Source: Candidatus Competibacteraceae bacterium
Lineage (GTDB): Bacteria; Pseudomonadota; Gammaproteobacteria; Competibacterales; Competibacteraceae
Reading direction: 5' to 3'
NCBI GenBank assembly: GCA_016790045.1
Contig: JAEUPW010000112.1
Location: 1-45,454 of the forward strand
DNA: 45,454 nt
Part shown: piece by piece, positions 44,703 through 45,454 of the stretch
Position numbering within the stretch: position 1 is the first letter of the stretch
Layout: each line of letters starts with the position of its first letter
Translations under genes and position numbers: made by a program
The notes under the pieces: model-generated
Seen by the model: the letters and a program-made list of their open reading frames with translations, nothing else
What the model was told of the DNA's origin: nothing
Databases searched by the model: none

Positions 44703-45454
44703 GTGAATAACATTAGAAAACGCTGGTTGGCCGAACGCTTGCGAGCCGCGTTGCGGGCCTTGCCGGTTGTGGTGCTGACCGGCGCGCGGCAAACCGGCAA
44801 AACCACTCTGGCCCGTTCCCTGCCCGATCCCCGCAGCTATCTGAGCCTGGATGATCTGGGCATTTTGGGCCAGGCGCAGGCCGACCCCGATTCTTTGCTG
44901 CTGGAGCGCCCGCTCACCGTGGACGAGGTGCAGCGGGCGCCGGAATGGCTGCTCGCGCTGAAACGCCGGGTCGACCTTCAGCGCCAGTCCGGCGATTTTC
45001 TGCTGACCGGTTCGGCCAACCTGCTCCTGATGCACCAGGTGGCGGAAACGCTGGCGGGACGCGCCGTTTATCTGGAGCTGCCGCCGTTTTGTCCGGCGGA
45101 ATGGCTGGAGCGCAGCGAGGGCTTGGACCCGCTGGATCGGCTCTTCGAGCCGGATTTCAAACTGACGGATTGGCCCGAAGCGGCCGGCGATTGGCCGGGC
45201 TGGCTGCTGCGTGGCGGTTTTGCCCCGGCCGTGGACGCCGCTTCGGACGAGAGCCGCAACTTCTGGTTTGCCGGCTACGTGCAAACCTATCTGGAACGCG
45301 ATTTGCGCCAGCTCAGCGCCGTGTCCAGCCTGCCGGATTTTCAGCGGCTCATGGCGCTGGCCGCCAACCGCGTCGGCCGCTTGCTCAATCAATCCGAGCT
45401 GGCGCGCGACGCCGCGTTGCCGCAACCGACGGTGCATCGCCATCTGAACTTGCT
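44703..45454 (+). CDS. ATP-binding protein, AAA_14/DUF4143 family (3' end cut by the window)
   Basis: The visible 250 codons start at GTG 44703; an upstream in-frame TGA excludes a longer protein. Walker A TGARQTGKTT is at 26-35, Walker B-like LTVDEVQRAPEWL near 75-87, and FLLTGSANLLLM follows, all typical of AAA_14. The start of the DUF4143 part is visible (YVQTYLERDLRQLSAV, then LLNQSELARDAALPQPTVHRHL, a winged-helix-like region). These ATPases are scattered through genomes by transfer; their role is not known, although some act like toxin-antitoxin or stress genes. No Shine-Dalgarno is visible before the GTG. Confidence 0.85.
   Translation, partial: MNNIRKRWLAERLRAALRALPVVVLTGARQTGKTTLARSLPDPRSYLSLDDLGILGQAQADPDSLLLERPLTVDEVQRAPEWLLALKRRVDLQRQSGDFLLTGSANLLLMHQVAETLAGRAVYLELPPFCPAEWLERSEGLDPLDRLFEPDFKLTDWPEAAGDWPGWLLRGGFAPAVDAASDESRNFWFAGYVQTYLERDLRQLSAVSSLPDFQRLMALAANRVGRLLNQSELARDAALPQPTVHRHLNL

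Noticed and set aside
44541..45443. 300-codon minus-strand open frame at the right edge
   Set aside because: It is antisense to the AAA_14/DUF4143 gene, which has clear Walker motifs on the plus strand.

Overview
This is a high-GC, densely packed bacterial chromosome segment. Its gene order and protein types point to a Gammaproteobacterium. The evidence is the rpsF-rpsR-(DUF2232)-rplI-dnaB cluster, the ftsK/lolA/rarA/serS neighbourhood, LolA, the paired N-degron transferases Aat and Bpt, and a pyrophosphate-type phosphofructokinase of the kind seen in Chromatiales-like, methylotrophic and Competibacter-like lineages. The exact genus is inference and was not resolved.

Layout. 1-3417 (minus): the ribosomal protein operon rpsF, rpsR, a DUF2232 membrane protein and rplI, ending in a terminator, followed by the 5' part of dnaB, which runs off the left edge. 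3702-6614 (plus): four translationally coupled cobalamin nucleotide-loop genes, cobU-cobT-cobC-like-cobS. 6782-11099 (plus): a two-gene RND efflux pump (adaptor and permease) behind an AT-rich inverted-repeat operator. 11371-13371 (plus): a membrane-anchored ExeA-like AAA ATPase with a Sel1/TPR-like periplasmic tail. 16981-13375 (minus): a FemAB/GNAT-like protein, aat, bpt and an orphan TAXI-type binding protein. 17360-29184: ftsK, lolA, rarA and serS on the plus strand, interrupted by a glycine/cysteine-rich protein plus PPi-phosphofructokinase (minus), an HPr-domain fusion protein (minus) and a thiolase (plus). 29432-30553 (plus): a divergent DAHP-synthase-like protein. 39832-30720 (minus): a nine-gene run, iorA-iorB-livK-livH-livM-livG-livF-CBS/ACT-paaK. 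39985-45454: an accessory-looking end with a plasmid-type KfrA protein, a small DUF1640/CCDC90 protein, a large KaiC-like plus PEP/pyruvate-binding protein, and the start of an AAA/DUF4143 ATPase.

How the parts work together. The cob genes activate cobinamide and attach the lower ligand; no corrin-ring genes are present, so salvage is likely. The ior/liv/paaK run has the parts to import an amino or aromatic acid, oxidise the derived 2-keto acid to an acyl- or aryl-CoA with a ferredoxin-linked enzyme, and re-activate free aryl acid with PaaK. Aat and Bpt add destabilising residues to protein N-termini for the N-degron pathway. FtsK, RarA and DnaB serve replication and segregation.

The most unusual items are the HPr-domain fusion, the PEP/pyruvate-binding protein with a KaiC-like domain lacking a P-loop, the ExeA-like/Sel1 ATPase, the Cys/Gly-tailed GRDP-like protein, and the DAHP-synthase homologue with changed active-site motifs. 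I found no CRISPR array, rRNA, tRNA or insertion sequence.
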